The position numbers were made by a program, and so were the translations under genes. From Paraescarpia echinospica (taxonomy: Eukaryota > Annelida > Polychaeta > Sabellida > Siboglinidae), in NCBI GenBank assembly GCA_020002185.1, contig CM034532.1, positions 50,407,349-50,471,348 on the forward strand: a DNA stretch of 64,000 bases, written 5' to 3'. Each line of letters begins with the position of its first letter. Positions within the stretch are counted from its first letter, which is position 1. The notes under the pieces are model-generated. The model worked only from the letters and a program-made list of their open reading frames with translations, had not been told where the DNA came from and made no database searches. Below, in pieces: positions 34,200-45,709 of the stretch.

Positions 34200-35830
34200 A
34201 TTTTGTGGGCAATAATAAGGCCCGTGACAGGGCTAAGAATAGTAAGGACGTCAAGGGTGGGACGGTGGTCGAGGATAGAAATGGGAAGTTAGTGACAGAA
34301 CAAGAAACAGTGTTGAAGGTCTGGGAAAACTACTTCAAGGAGCTTCTGAACCAGGAAGGAAATAACAATGACTTGGAATTACCATCGTGTGTAGAAGGGA
34401 AAGTGGAATTAGCTGTTATTACTGATACATAGATGCAAACTGGGTTAAAAGGGATGAAGAAGGGGAGATCACCTGATATAAATGAGATGCGTGTTGAGAT
34501 GGTAATGGCAGCAGGGCAGAGTGGAATTAGCTGAACAAAGAAGCTGTATGAGGCAAGGTAAAGTACCAGAAGACTGGTTGACCGGGCTAATTGTCCCAAT
34601 ATGGAAGAGGAAGGGAGATATGCAAGATCCAGGAAAATACATAGGCATCAAACTTCTAAGTCATATCATGAAGCTGCTAGAGAGAATCCTGGATGGGAGG
34701 ATTCGAAAGAGAGGAGAACAGGAAATAGGGGAAGAACAACAGGGATTTAGAAAGGGCATAGGGACAATGGATGCGATTTTTGCATTGAGACAGCTGGTGG
34801 AGAAGAGGTTGGAGATGCAAGGGAGAATGGCGGTGTGATTTGTGGACCTGGAGATGGCCTACGACACAGTCCCGAGAGAGATGGTGTTGTCAACAGTGAG
34901 ATGGATGGGAGTGCCAGAAGCAGAAGCCAGAGTGGTGGGAGCAATGTATGAAAGAACAACAGGAAGTGTTGTGGCTGGATCTGGGATGTCGGAAGAGTTT
35001 CCAGTTAACATCGGATTGAGGCAAGGAAGTGCCCTAAGCCCATTACTATTTATGTAGCAAGACATGTTGGAGGAACGGACTGAGAACGAGCCTGGAGAAG
35101 ACAGAAGTGATGTGGGTTGGACACCAGAGAGAGGAATTGGACATCAGGTTGGATGGAAAGGAAACTAAGCAAGTGGACGGCTTTGTGTACCTTGGAGGAA
35201 TGGTTACGGCGGGTGGGCGTTCGGATGTGGAGGTGCGACGCCAAATACAAGCAGGAGCGAATGCTCGGAGAAAGGTAGAGGGAGATGGACAAAACAATAT
35301 CGAAAAAGCTTAAAGGGAAAGTCCTGACAGTTTGTGTTACACCGGCATGCCTATATGGTCTGGAGACAGTGGCGCTGACAGAACAACAACAAAAGAAGCT
35401 GCAAGTTTGTGAGAACAACTGGGTTAAAAGAATAACAAGAACAAAGAGGGTAGAAATAGAAGAAGGACGAATGACCTGAGAAAAGAGGTGTTGGAATGCA
35501 TGCAGTGTCACAGAAGGATTATTAAGAAGCCGGATGAGATGGGCCGGCCACTTGGCAAGGAAGGATCCCGGAAAAATAGCGAAGAGAGCAGAGGCGGAAC
35601 AACATAAAGGACAAAGGAAAGTGGGAAGGCCACAGCTGAGACAGGAAGACTGTGAGGAGGGACATGAGAAAATCAAAGGAGGATTAAAGATGGAGAGAGG
35701 GAGCGATGGACAGAAAGCTGTGGATGGAAAAGACACAGAGAGTGGTTCAGCTTTACTGTACCTGACCCTCACCCCTGTACAGCAGGGAACAAGGAGGAAA
35801 GCAACAATAAGCTCAATGTTCCAATAAATA
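34200..35830 (+). mobile_element. RTE-type LINE fragment
   Basis: 5'-truncated element running from the segment between endonuclease and RT to the 3' tail, ending near caataaatataaacac at about 35,835. RTE assignment comes from the order WENYFKELLNQEG, DLEMAYDTVPREM, GLRQGSALSPLLF, FVYLGGMVT, YGLETVALTE and MRWAGHLAR, characteristic of RTE-clade ORF2. A minus-strand frame of 240 codons (35050-35772) is its antisense shadow. Confidence 0.85.
34205..35790 (+). pseudogene. RTE-type reverse transcriptase, catalytic box deleted
   Basis: Pieces in several frames: NGKLVTEQETVLKVWENYFK; VPEDWLTGLIVPIWKRKGD; EEQQGFRKGIGTMDAIFALR; DLEMAYDTVPREMVLSTVRW; VNIGLRQGSALSPLLFM (ending about 35057). Normally 45-50 residues containing the FADD/YADD box come next. 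Here the sequence jumps within about 20 bp to GLRTSLEKTEVMWVGH, so the catalytic segment is deleted. The C-terminal half continues as QVDGFVYLGGMVTAGGRSDV, VTPACLYGLETVALTEQQQK and MRWAGHLARKDP. At least four frame breaks are present. It cannot encode an active enzyme. Confidence 0.85.
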
Positions 35831-35839
35831 TAAACACAA

Positions 35840-37130
35840 TATATGATATTCTGCTAATATAGGTAAACTATAGACCCCCTACATTGGCCAGACATTTGTA
35901 AAATTAAACTGAATGATTTAACAATCCAACATGTTGACATGACCCCTTAATTACTCACCTTTCCTTAGCTGTATATAGGAAGTAAGGCCTTCTGAATTAT
36001 ATGAACGATACCACGTAAACGATAACGTAATAATACTAGTATTAAAGCTGTTAACAAATATATGGATACGCCAAGGAGCTAAGATGGATAAGCAAGGTTG
36101 CAAATGTAAGTTTTAAAATTACGGCGGGATTGTATAACATTTTCAAGCAACAGCTTATAGAAAATACAGCAACAAAAACCCTATAATGTAGTAAATCAGA
36201 ACTAGATGATCGAAGCTGGATAGGCTTTCTTCCATGATTTTATAGAAACTAAACCGATGCAGTGAGATGTCAAAAATTGCCCAACGACGAACTGTGTTCC
36301 GTTGCCCAAGAAAGCACAATTAGCATCTTCATGAAACCTGCGCTATTAACGCCACTGTGGAACTCACGCAAACTGTCACCTTGACGTAGACAGCGATCTA
36401 ATTAGACTAATTAGTGAAGGTGTTTAAGTGGACATGTGCCGTTTCGACGGTGTGAAGGGTAACGAAGGACGAGACGTTGTCTCGACGACACAAGCCGCTA
36501 ATGAGTTGTCTGACAAGCCGGTGCATCATCGCGTCTCCGGGGAACAGGTGATCACGGCGCGCGTTGAAACAATTGAACCACCGGTACAAGCTGTGAAACG
36601 ACTATCAAGGAAACTGTATTGACCCCTTCTAGTTTGTGATTTTGTATGACGAGTGACTCGCTTGAAAGCAAAAGTCGTAATCATGCAATCACCAATGCTC
36701 GGATGCTAAACGAATACTTATAGATACGCCACAACAGGTCATAATGCTAAACTAGTGGAAGCAAGACAACGTATATTTAGTAAATATATTCTGATTTAAG
36801 TTGATAGACCAACACCTATTTATAAGAAGAAATATACAACGTCTTTATCAAGAACGCGACGTGTGCACTGGTGGTCATCATTGCCACGTGCTATTGAAAA
36901 CAAAATTTCGATGGATTCTGTTCGGTGGAAGTTGCCATGTTTACAGCACACCATTGGTTTCTGTATTGTGTAGAAAGCAGAGGTCGTGTTGTCACTCGAT
37001 TCTCTGACGATAATTCTGTTTGGCCCAGCGTAAAACGTATAGTATTAAATACGTCCGCCAAGTGGCAGCACCCGTTAAATGACGCTTTGTCTTTCAAGAA
37101 GTTCACTTGTCGGGGGTAAGTAAAGTTGGG
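35840..37130. other. Gene-free stretch
   Basis: No coding or repeat structure stands out except the paired homeodomain motif listed separately. Confidence 0.4.
36398..36414. promoter_or_regulatory. Paired homeodomain-type sites
   Basis: Two perfect palindromes CTAATTAG occur at 36398-36405 and 36407-36414, separated by a single A. They lie at the edge of a CpG-richer patch (36,360-36,620). Antennapedia- or paired-class homeodomains bind this core. Function is not demonstrated. Confidence 0.35.
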
Positions 37131-37135
37131 CAACA

Positions 37136-37262
37136 CAATGTGTGCGTGTGTGCGTGTGTGTGTGTGTGTGCGTCTGCGCGTGCCCGTGCATGCGTGAGTG
37201 TGGGCGTGTTTGTGTGTCCGCGTGTGTGTGACTGTGTGTGCGTACGAGAGTATGAGCGAGCG
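37136..37262. repeat. TG-rich imperfect microsatellite
   Basis: Irregular (TG)n mixed with cg, ca and cc steps. Confidence 0.8.
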
Positions 37263-37548
37263 TGTTTCATGTTCGCTTGATCTATCTTTCCTCAGTCTCT
37301 CTCTGTCCGTTTTCTGCCCGTCTCAGTCTTCTCCAAACAACCTTCATTTTAGGTGTTTCTTCTTTCTGATGTCCTAACTCATCTACTCTCCTTCTACACT
37401 GTATATTCCTGGGTCACTTTACACAGTCTTCTTAATTATGACCCAGCTGTTTTCTGACACATGTAGCTTCTCCTAAACTCCTCCTGTCTCTGTCAATGTA
37501 AGTGTACATGCAGGTCCACTGCCTATTCGCACGCAGGCACGCACGTAT

Positions 37549-37552
<4 letters not shown>

Positions 37553-37636
<84 letters not shown>
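37553..37636. repeat. (AC)42 microsatellite
   Basis: 84 bp of pure AC. Open frames of His-Thr or Cys-Val across it are artefacts. Confidence 0.97.
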
Positions 37637-37641
<5 letters not shown>

Positions 37642-38280
37642 ATCACATTACTTAAGTGTTCCCAAGATTCGGTCAGCGGTCATGTTAAGTTGTCATTCCG
37701 TTATTGTAATGTCTTCTCGTGTTCCTCCTTGCTTTCTGCCATCGCTGCTGGGTCGTGACGTCCGCGTACAAACCGACGGAGCTATGCCAAATTGTTCGAC
37801 AATAACAAGTTAAATCAATAAGTACTTTGTTTCCGTGGTTAGTGTCGTCGTCGTCATGATGTGTCCAAATGATTGAATACCTTAGGACCGACCAAATCCC
37901 AATACCTTTCACCCGCGTTCATTAATTCCAACACCAAGATAACTTCCGGGACGTGTTCAAACGCACTTGCAATCAGTGCGCGAAGACGAGTCAGCCACGC
38001 AATTCCACTGCTCTGGAATCTGTATTGGTTCCAGCCGAATGAACTTGGTTGGGCAAGGTGGAGTGAACAGAACTGCCCAAACTTCAACCACGCACTTAGG
38101 CTAACATCACGTTCCAGTTAATTGAACGACCAGCGTTCTGCGACTGTTTTACACCAAAACACGTTGTGACTCGGCAGACACTGCACACCTCTTCCAGTAA
38201 ACGCTCACAGTCAATAAATTGATTACTCTGGCATTAAGAGTTTATAGAATGAGATCTCAGCTCAGTGATTCCACGACAGT

Positions 38281-38525
38281 TTTTTTTCATTTCCCTGCGT
38301 GGAATTGTTTTATTTCTCATGGCATAGACGCCAGAGAGAAGGGACCAACGGTTTATAGTGTCTCCTCCGAAATACACTAGCAACGTAGGGTGAACGAAAT
38401 TGCCCAAGTTTCAACACAAAGGCTGGGGAACCAAACCACCGACAAGTCGACACAAGGATTCGAACTCCGATCGACAGTCCAGCACTCTGAACGTTCGACC
38501 ACCGCGCCCCACCTACCAATCTTGT
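38281..38525 (-). mobile_element. tRNA-derived SINE
   Basis: Read on the minus strand, the head has GGGGCGCGGTGGTCGAACG (A-box-like), AGAGTGCTGGACT and, at a tRNA-like spacing, GAGTTCGAATCC, a good RNA polymerase III B box. The body then runs through ggtttggttccccagcc and ccttctctctggcgtctatg and ends near an A-rich tail (gaaaaaaaa at about 38290-38281). The layout of tRNA-like head, unrelated body and A tail is that of a SINE. The head does not fold into a convincing functional tRNA. Confidence 0.65.
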
Positions 38526-39542
38526 CAATAAAAATTCTAAGTAAAACCGCTTGTTCGCTCAGATTCGCCTAAAAAAATTCGATATGAACAACAACAACAA
38601 CAAGACGAACAATAACGACGTTACAACACCACGCGCCACCTGAAATCACGAAGATATCGACGGTCGGCAGGTCGTGCTGCCCAGCCGCCAACTCGCCGAC
38701 CAGTGGCCGTGTATCACGCCGTCGTGATTAATGCGAGACGGCGGGCACGCAGGATTAGAGGCGTCTCGTCGTCGACCGGAATACACAAAGCAATCTACTT
38801 CCGCGCCGTGTTTACTCGGCCTCAGAACTCCGCCTGTCGAGTTCACGCCGGTGCTGCTGCGACGGCATTTCACAAGCAGGCGCGCCTAGGTTCCCGTGCG
38901 TAACATGCAAGTCCGACCTGGAACCTGAACTGTCGCGAAATGGGACTTTTGCTACCGGTGTTTACATTGACGCTTTAATCTGCGACCATCGCGTCGCTTG
39001 TGCTGACACAGAAGCGACTCTTATGTGGTTGCTTTTGGAGTTGGAAGTCAGAGTGCACACGCGGCAGTAACAGATGGTTGGAATCAGCGGATTAAATCTG
39101 TGTGGTGTCGAATGCCAGTGGTAAACTATAGCGACGCACAACGATCGTATGTTACGATATTCAACAATCAAAGTATTCATTTGTATGATTGCATTGTACT
39201 TTTTAATAAAGAAAAAATGTGCTTAGTTCACGCATCACACCAACTTATAAATACCGGTCTGGAGAAGTCGGAAAAAATACAAGTGACTTTCATTCGCTGG
39301 GTGAGAAAGAGTTGCACATGTTAAAAGTGAAATACGAAAGAATGAATGGGGAGCCGTTGGTGGTGGTTTGTGTGAATAGGGTTGGTTTCACGACATTTCA
39401 ATGAATTGAGACGAAGCGGTTAAGAGTTAAAACTACCAATATACCTTAACCAGCGATACACCGCCCGCTACGTGCGACGCTCCACCCACGCTCGACAATA
39501 CTCTAGCCACGTAGAATAGGGGTACACGTGTGGCTGTTCTAC

Positions 39543-39645
39543 GCTGAACATAGGAAGAAGAAGAAGAAGAGAAGAAGAAGCAGATCTGAGTTGAACATAA
39601 GAAGAAGTAGAAGACGACGAAGAACGAGGAGGGAATTCGCTCGGG
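39543..39645. repeat. Purine-rich (GAA)n tract
   Basis: Imperfect GAA/GAC repeats such as aagaagaagaagagaagaag. The minus-strand Ser/Leu-rich frames over it are low-complexity artefacts. Confidence 0.85.
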
Positions 39646-40019
39646 ATGAAAGTTAGAAGGAGCAGAAAGAGACGGCGATTGAGACAAGAGAAATGTTTGA
39701 AGAGATATGTTGCGTGACTTGGAAGAGTGGAGAGCGACATAGAGAGCAAGCGAAGACGGGTGGTGGAGTGGTGGAGAATGCTTTGCACTGGAAGGGTTTC
39801 CCGGCACATGACGTAAAGGGACAAGGCCAAGGACCAACAAGAGAGCAACAGTCGTATGATTATGCACTTGTTTCTGTGTTCTTGTCCTCGACTTTCCATA
39901 CTCTATCAAAACATGTCACTAACAAATTCAATGATTTTGCAATTTTAGGCGTCGGAACCGGGGGGGGGCAATAATTGAGGTGGGGCCTGGAGCATTAGCC
40001 CGCCCAGTAGTTAAGAAAG

Positions 40020-40385
40020 GTGAGTGGGTCTTCGGGTGGAATTTGAGGTTTCTGGTCAACCTCAAGGAGGGCGGGTGCAAATTGATGTTTGTGGAGAACC
40101 TCAAGAGGGTGCAAATTGAGGTTTTCTGAGAGCCTTAATGTGTTTTTTGGCAAATATCAAGACGGGGGGTGTGTGTGTGCAAATTGAGGTTTTCTGAGAG
40201 CCTCAATGTGGTTTTTTTGGCAAGTCTCAAGACGGGGGGTGCAAATTGAGGTTTTCTGAGAGTCTCAAGGTGTTTTTTAGCGAGTCTCAAGACGGGGGGA
40301 GGTGCAAATTTAGGTTTTTGGAGAGTGTCGAGGTGTTGTTTTCCGAGCTTCAAGGGGGTGCAATTTGAAGTTTGTATAGAGCCTC
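40020..40385. repeat. Imperfect ~60-bp tandem repeat
   Basis: Units carry gtgcaaattgaggttttctg, agagcctcaatgtg and ttttggcaagtctcaagacg. About five units of 55-66 bp with growing divergence toward the right. It abuts the hAT-like element that starts at 40402. Confidence 0.85.
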
Positions 40386-40401
40386 AGCAGCCCCCCGCAA
40401 T

Positions 40402-40823
40402 CAGGGGCGGATCCAGGAAGCTGAGTCTAGGGGGCGCAAAACCTCCACTGGCGGCCGAACGAAAATTGTGTAGTAGAAATGTTGTCGCTGCCGCGCCGCC
40501 GTAACTTCAACCGCTATCTCGGCTCGATTGTGACCATCGGAAGACGGGGAGGGGGTTGACAATTTTTCGACGCTGCTCGGCCGCAATTTCACAATCCACC
40601 TTCTTCTTGCTCTGTCTCGTATTGTCTCCAATCTAGGCTCACCTGGTTACATAGGAAGACGGGTGCTGTTGAACATTTTCGCCGTAACTTCAGCTTAGTA
40701 TACTCTGAACGGGGCCACATTTCCAAAGGTCTAGGGGAGCACGGTCGTCTGGGCCCATTATAAAAGGTCTGCGGGCACGCAACATTCCTAGGGTTTAGGG
40801 GGGCACGTGCCCCTCAGCCTATG
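40402..40823 (+). mobile_element. hAT-like MITE, most complete copy
   Basis: The left end is CAGGGGCGGATCCAGG (40402-40417) and the right end, read inversely, is TCATAGGCTGAGGGGCACG. Comparison with 20634 (cataggcggatccaggggg) shows both ends derive from one terminal inverted repeat. At about 420 bp and without coding capacity it is non-autonomous. Internal landmarks cggccgaacgaaaattgtgt, ccgcgccgccgtaac and gcgggcacgcaacatt are shared with the copies in the inverted-repeat arms. No 8-bp target duplication could be read with confidence. Confidence 0.65.
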
Positions 40824-41669
40824 ACAATATTCTCCACGTCCGACGCCAGTGTTTTGATTTTTTAGAATGTTGGCCAACATTAATGATATCATAATTTCGA
40901 TTTTTTAGATTGTTGGCCAATTGAGATAATAGTTGAATAGCGTTCAGAATGTTGGATACCGGGGATATAAGTGGTAGCAGAGTGGTGGTGTCCTTTGCGT
41001 GTCTGTTCACGCAATTAATTATCGCACGAACGACAACGCTGTGTATAACATGATTGTCTGTCACTACGTCCTGGCACGCAGCAACAGCATTTCCAGTAAA
41101 CTACGAATTTAATATACCAAGTTGTAATTGTTTATTGTATTCCCTTTGTGACGTATTGAAGAAGACATTGTCTCTGGCCTCCCCGTGCGTACTTAAACGC
41201 TACACTAATCTACCACATCTGTAGAACGGCCATCTGTCATGTCATTGTTTTCGGATTGTAAGTCATTGTATTCTCTTCAAACCGACACGACCGTAGTTAC
41301 TTTCAAAGCGCCATCGTTTCCGCTTATCTGTTGGTTCTCGCAGACTCGACGTGTTGCCGGTTTTTCTAGATCTCCGCCGGCGCACTTCTCGGAAATCTTC
41401 CACCCCAGTTCAAAGGTTTCGACGTCTTTTAATCTAAGTGCTTATAAGAAACGAACGAGACTCTGGCGCCAAGTGTGGGTGGTGTTGTGGGGAACTACAA
41501 GTGGTCACAATTTCACACAAGTCTCGCTTCCTGCCTTTTCAAAATACAGTGGTCGCGTGCAGAAGGACAGCCGGCGTAATACGAACATCCGCTCAGAAGG
41601 ATCATCTTTGAAATTCCCGTCTGATCTGCACGCAGTGGCAGATAAACACATTCGTGGGCCCTAGGCACC

Positions 41670-41885
41670 CGGCACGGTCGGATCCAAAGAGGGTAGTTTA
41701 GAGGCGGGGCGGCAAAACCTCCAACTGCACCCCTTGAAACTTGCCAATAAAACTCCATTGGCAATGGCACCGGCACGAAATGAATATTGGGTGGGCTGAG
41801 CCGGAGCTTCAGCACGACTTCGGTGTCGGATCTTGACATCGGAAAACGAGAGGGGGGATGCTGTTGAATATTTTTCTACTGTATA
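41670..41885 (+). mobile_element. hAT-like MITE, diverged partial copy
   Basis: cacggtcggatccaaagagg, then ggcggcaaaacctcc and further downstream catcggaaaacgagaggggg match 40405-40560 loosely. The right half is missing. Confidence 0.5.
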
Positions 41886-41924
41886 GTAAATCATGTAGTA
41901 ATAATAATACCTCTACCTCTATAA

Positions 41925-42046
41925 TGTATGTTTTCCAGAGATTCGAGGTGGTGTTCGATTGAGCAGGTCTGCAGGGAGTAAAATGTAAAGCGCTTTGAGC
42001 AGTCCTGGATACTGACTGGATACTGCGCTATATAAAAACGTATACG
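41925..42046 (+). repeat. LINE/SINE 3' tail fragment, copy 3
   Basis: gattgagcaggtctgcaggg, then tgtaaagcgctttgagcagt and ctgcgctatataaaaacg. It is the best preserved of the three tails (compare 241-373 and 2740-2870) and all are on the same strand. Confidence 0.65.
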
Positions 42047-42049
42047 TTT

Positions 42050-44070
42050 TTACATTACGTTAAATTAAACATTCAAACTTATAGAGCCTACATAAGGATT
42101 ATTCCCAGCTTGCAAAACTCATTGGGCCAATAAAGTACCAATGAAACTTAAGCAGTAGCCATCATTGGCCCAATCATGTCTTACCAGCTGGATTTCGGGA
42201 ATATTCAGTCTACAAAAAATATGCTCAGGTATTTTCGTGGGTCTGTGACCGCCGCGGGCCTCAGGCACATGTCTGTAGCGCCTATTAGTTAAACCGCCAC
42301 TGTCTCCACGGCTTTACGTACATGACGTTTGTCAATTACATTCTGTATCTCTGTAGACGCATGCAGCAATTACTGTAAACGAATGAAGGCAAACGCAGAT
42401 AGGATTGTTGTCTGCCAAGTCTTTAGTTAACCTATCGATGGTATGTGGCTAGCAAAAAACCTTTGGATATCGACAAGCAGTCAGCATTGGGTGTGGTAAA
42501 TATCAGATATGTCAATTTTTTAAACGCATTTACGCCTTTTTCTTTTACACAGTCAGCAGATTGTTTATCGTCCTCTTCGGAAAAATTTGATTTTTTCGTC
42601 GTTTTATATACAATCTACATTTATAAAAAAACGACTTCAACCATCTAGTTCTCCATTCTTAAGTTTGAACAACATATTTATATCATTATCTGCGCAACCA
42701 TCCAATAACAAAAAGCTCCACGTATAAACTTCTAGTCTCTGCTGTTGTCAGATCGCATTCGTTTAGGCATTTCTTTTTTTACAGCCGAGGCAACTCTTCT
42801 GATATGATAACATTATTTTGTTACATCCGACTCGAACAAGGACAAGAGAGTTCGGAGTGGCGTCAGACCTTTCAGAGATACCGATCCTGAACTCTGCAAT
42901 CCCGCCATCAACAGCTCGAACTTTACAGATAGCAACACACAAAAGATGCCGCGTCTATGGCCGACTCGCAGTTCATTGGGTGTATCATTACAACAACAAT
43001 AATTATCAGTTCTCACGCTTCTTTTACTTTCTCTACTGGTAAGCTATCCAGTCAATGTTTGTGTTTTTTCTGACAGTATGTGGATAAAGTTTATGCATGT
43101 ACTAATATTCATCCAGTAACAAAACTTTCGTTTTCGTTCACGTCGATTATGAATTTCATTGATTGATGTCGATTCTTTTCTGTTACGTCACTACCGTGTT
43201 ACGCAATGCATTGTTGCAGCTACTTGGTTCGGTTTTTATTTTCTGGTTGGTTGTTTATCGATGTCATCGTCTCAACTTCTTGTCATAAAAATCGGTTGAT
43301 CTTGTTCTTTGTCGAGTCGTTGTTGAATATCATTTGATTTGACGATAGGGCCTGCGTTACGATTCTAACTAATGTGTTATGAAATACTTTGTTGTTTCTT
43401 TTTGGTGTCATAATTCTGGTGGTGTGTTTTTTCTCTATAATCATGCGTATGAGGTTGGAATTTAATCCACGTTTTCAATTTTGCCACATGATAGCCCTTA
43501 GGCTTATTGCAGCCTGCTTCTGGATATTCTCAATGATATTACTTATAATCAACGATGTAGGCAACTTATTTGTATGAAATACGCAGCATTAAAATAGTTT
43601 TAGAGGCGTTGTTTTCATTTTGAAAACGTTTCTTAAATGTTCCAACAAGGTTTGTTTAATGCTGGGTTTCTCTGTGAGCTAATTGTCTTACTGAAGCGGT
43701 CCTCAGAAGCCGGAGCGGAAGAACATTCTACTTAGGTTCCCATATACCTTTTGTACTTACTAATGTCTTCCAGTTACATAATGAAATGACGTGCCCCTTC
43801 CAACAGTCGAGATATAGTAGCATTCTCCAGTTTAGCCCCCTCTGAGTACGGTGTCCTTCACACTGGAGTGCGTTTCGTGCTACGCTTCTATGTACAAATA
43901 CTCTTTTATGGTTGTTCTGATAAAATAAGGTTGGGTTGAAGGTTAGGGTTAGGCCTACTTTTGACAATATTGACATTAGGTTTTTGCATGCATTTGTGCG
44001 TGGAGGGCTAACAAATAGCCACCACCGTCCTTCTCAGCGATCTGTTGAAAAATTGCGTTACGGCGACGTC
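42050..44070. other. Gene-free stretch
   Basis: No supported exon. Frames up to 80 codons on either strand have no recognisable motif. Confidence 0.4.
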
Positions 44071-44079
44071 TTGTTCCAG

Positions 44080-45290
44080 AACAAAACTTTGCTGGCTACT
44101 CCGCCACGACGCACCACATGACGCCACCAGATATTCCAAAACGATGGTGTTTCACGGCGGTGGAGACCTGTGGAAGGAAGAGCCGTAGTGTCGACAGAAT
44201 GTTCCTGGATGGTGCGATGTAGATGAACCGAGATGCAATCGTGCCGGGACATTGAGGATGTTGCGCAGTGTGGTTGGAGATGTGCCATCGAGTTATTTTC
44301 CCAGAGTCTGTGTGCAACGTCGACGATTCGCAACTGCGCTGTTCTTGACTTGTTCTTTCCCATAGCTCCTCGCTTCTGGTTTTATGTGTAGGATTCTTTG
44401 CAGACATCAGTTGAGGAAAGTCTGAATTTTGTGTTTTTGTTGTTGTTGTTTTCCACGTTTCAGAGCCGTACAACAAAACTCCTTTTACACTGGAGTTAAA
44501 AATCATGATTTTTGCGGTTTGTATTTTCTGGAATTCCAGATTTGTTTGATATCAGGAATGCTGCCCGTTCCTTGCCTGCTCTTGCTTCAACATCTGTCTC
44601 TGTACCACCTTGTTTGTTTATCACGCTCCCTAGGGAGTTGGTAGGTAAAGGAATCAACTTCTTCCAAGGGCTCTCCCCCTACTTTAATTGAGCTGTTATT
44701 CCTACCGTGTATCGTCATGACCTTGGTCTTGCTTTTGTTGCTCCTCAGACCTGTCAGTGTTACTATTGATTCCAAAAGTGTCATTTTGTCCGGCATTTGC
44801 TCGTGGGTGTGTGATAGTAGAATCAGGTCGACAACAGAGTCCAAGTCCTCTAGCTCAATCATGAGGATGAACAGGAAAGGTGACAACAGGCATCCCTGCG
44901 AAACCCCTGTCTTAACCTCGAAACGATCTGATAGCCACCTTCCACGCGTCACCTGACATGACACTCCTCGGTAGTTACTCTGGATCACGGAGATTAACTT
45001 TCCTTGGTAGTTACTCTGGATCACGGAGATTAACTTTCCTTGGTAGTTACTCTGGATCACGGAGATTAACTTTCCTTGGTAGTTACTCTGGATCACGGAG
45101 ATTAACTTTCCTTGGTAGTTACTCTGGATCACGGAGATTAACTTTCCTGGAATGCCATAGTGTCGCATCAGGTTCCAGAGCGTCTCACTGTCCACACTGC
45201 CATTTGCTATATCAAAGTCAATGGAAGGAACATACAATGACGGGTTCCATTCCAAAGACAGTTCTAGTATGACGACTTCCGGAACAGAAC
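44080..45290 (-). pseudogene. RTE-like LINE reverse transcriptase with internal tandem repeats
   Basis: On the minus strand, from 45.26 kb downward: LEWNPSLYV, SVDSETLWNLMRHYGIPGKL, five copies of GKLISVIQSNYQ, GVSCQVTRGRWLSDRFEVKT, GVSQGCLLSPFLFILMIELE, DLDSVVDLILLSHTHEQMPD, KSKTKVMTIHGRN, GGEPLEEVDSFTY, then after frame breaks VEARAGKERAAFLISNK, SSVKGVLLYGSETWKT and EELWERTSQEQ. The usual order in this LINE group is LEDLDFADDIALLSH. Here the box reads DLDSVVDLILLSH, so the catalytic FADD motif has been lost by substitution or indel. The reading frame is also disrupted by repeat expansions at both 44970-45149 and 45228-45709. Confidence 0.85.
44970..45149. repeat. 36-bp minisatellite inside RT-coding sequence, five copies
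   Basis: Five identical or nearly identical units of 36 bp starting ggtagttactctggatcacg. On the minus strand each encodes 12 residues, GKLISVIQSNYQ, so the expansion keeps frame. In related RTs this segment occurs once, between the RHYGIP and the C-V-G--T blocks. Confidence 0.95.
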
Positions 45291-45709
45291 ATACAATGAC
45301 GGGTTCCATTCCAAAGACAGTTCTAGTATGACGACTTCCGGAACAGAACATACAATGACGGGTTCCATTCCAAAGACAGTTCTAGTATGACGACTTCCGG
45401 AACAGAACATACAATGACGGGTTCCATTCCAAAGACAGTTCTAGTATGACGACTTCCGGAACAGAACATACAATGACGGGTTCCATTCCAAAGACAGTTC
45501 TAGTATGACGACTTCCGGAACAGAACATACAATGACTGGTTCCATTCCAAAGACAGTTCTAGTATGACGACTTCCGGAACAGAACATACAATGACGGGTT
45601 CCATTCCAAAGACAGTTCTAGTATGACGACTTCCGGAACAGGACATACAATGACTGGTTCCATTCCAAAGACAGTTCTAGTATGACGACTTCCGGAACAG
45701 GACATACAA
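45228..45709. repeat. 59-bp minisatellite derived from RT-coding sequence, eight copies
   Basis: Eight units of 59 bp (45228-45699) plus a partial ninth, beginning gaacatacaatgacgggttc and containing acagttctagtatgacgact. The innermost unit is continuous with the RT pseudogene, where it encodes VILELSLEWNPSLYV. Because 59 is not a multiple of three the expansion shifts frame at each unit. Sequence variation is tiny (acggg/actgg, acaga/acagg). Confidence 0.95.

Noticed and set aside
35050..35772. 240-codon open frame on the minus strand
   Set aside because: It is antisense to the RTE-type LINE; the plus strand has the recognisable RT motifs.
37854..38087. 78-codon minus-strand frame considered as an exon
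   Set aside because: No recognisable family and no conserved splice context; it lies near the SINE and may be repeat sequence.
39433..39909. 158- and 143-codon Ser/Leu-rich frames on the minus strand
   Set aside because: Low-complexity translation of a purine-rich GAA tract.
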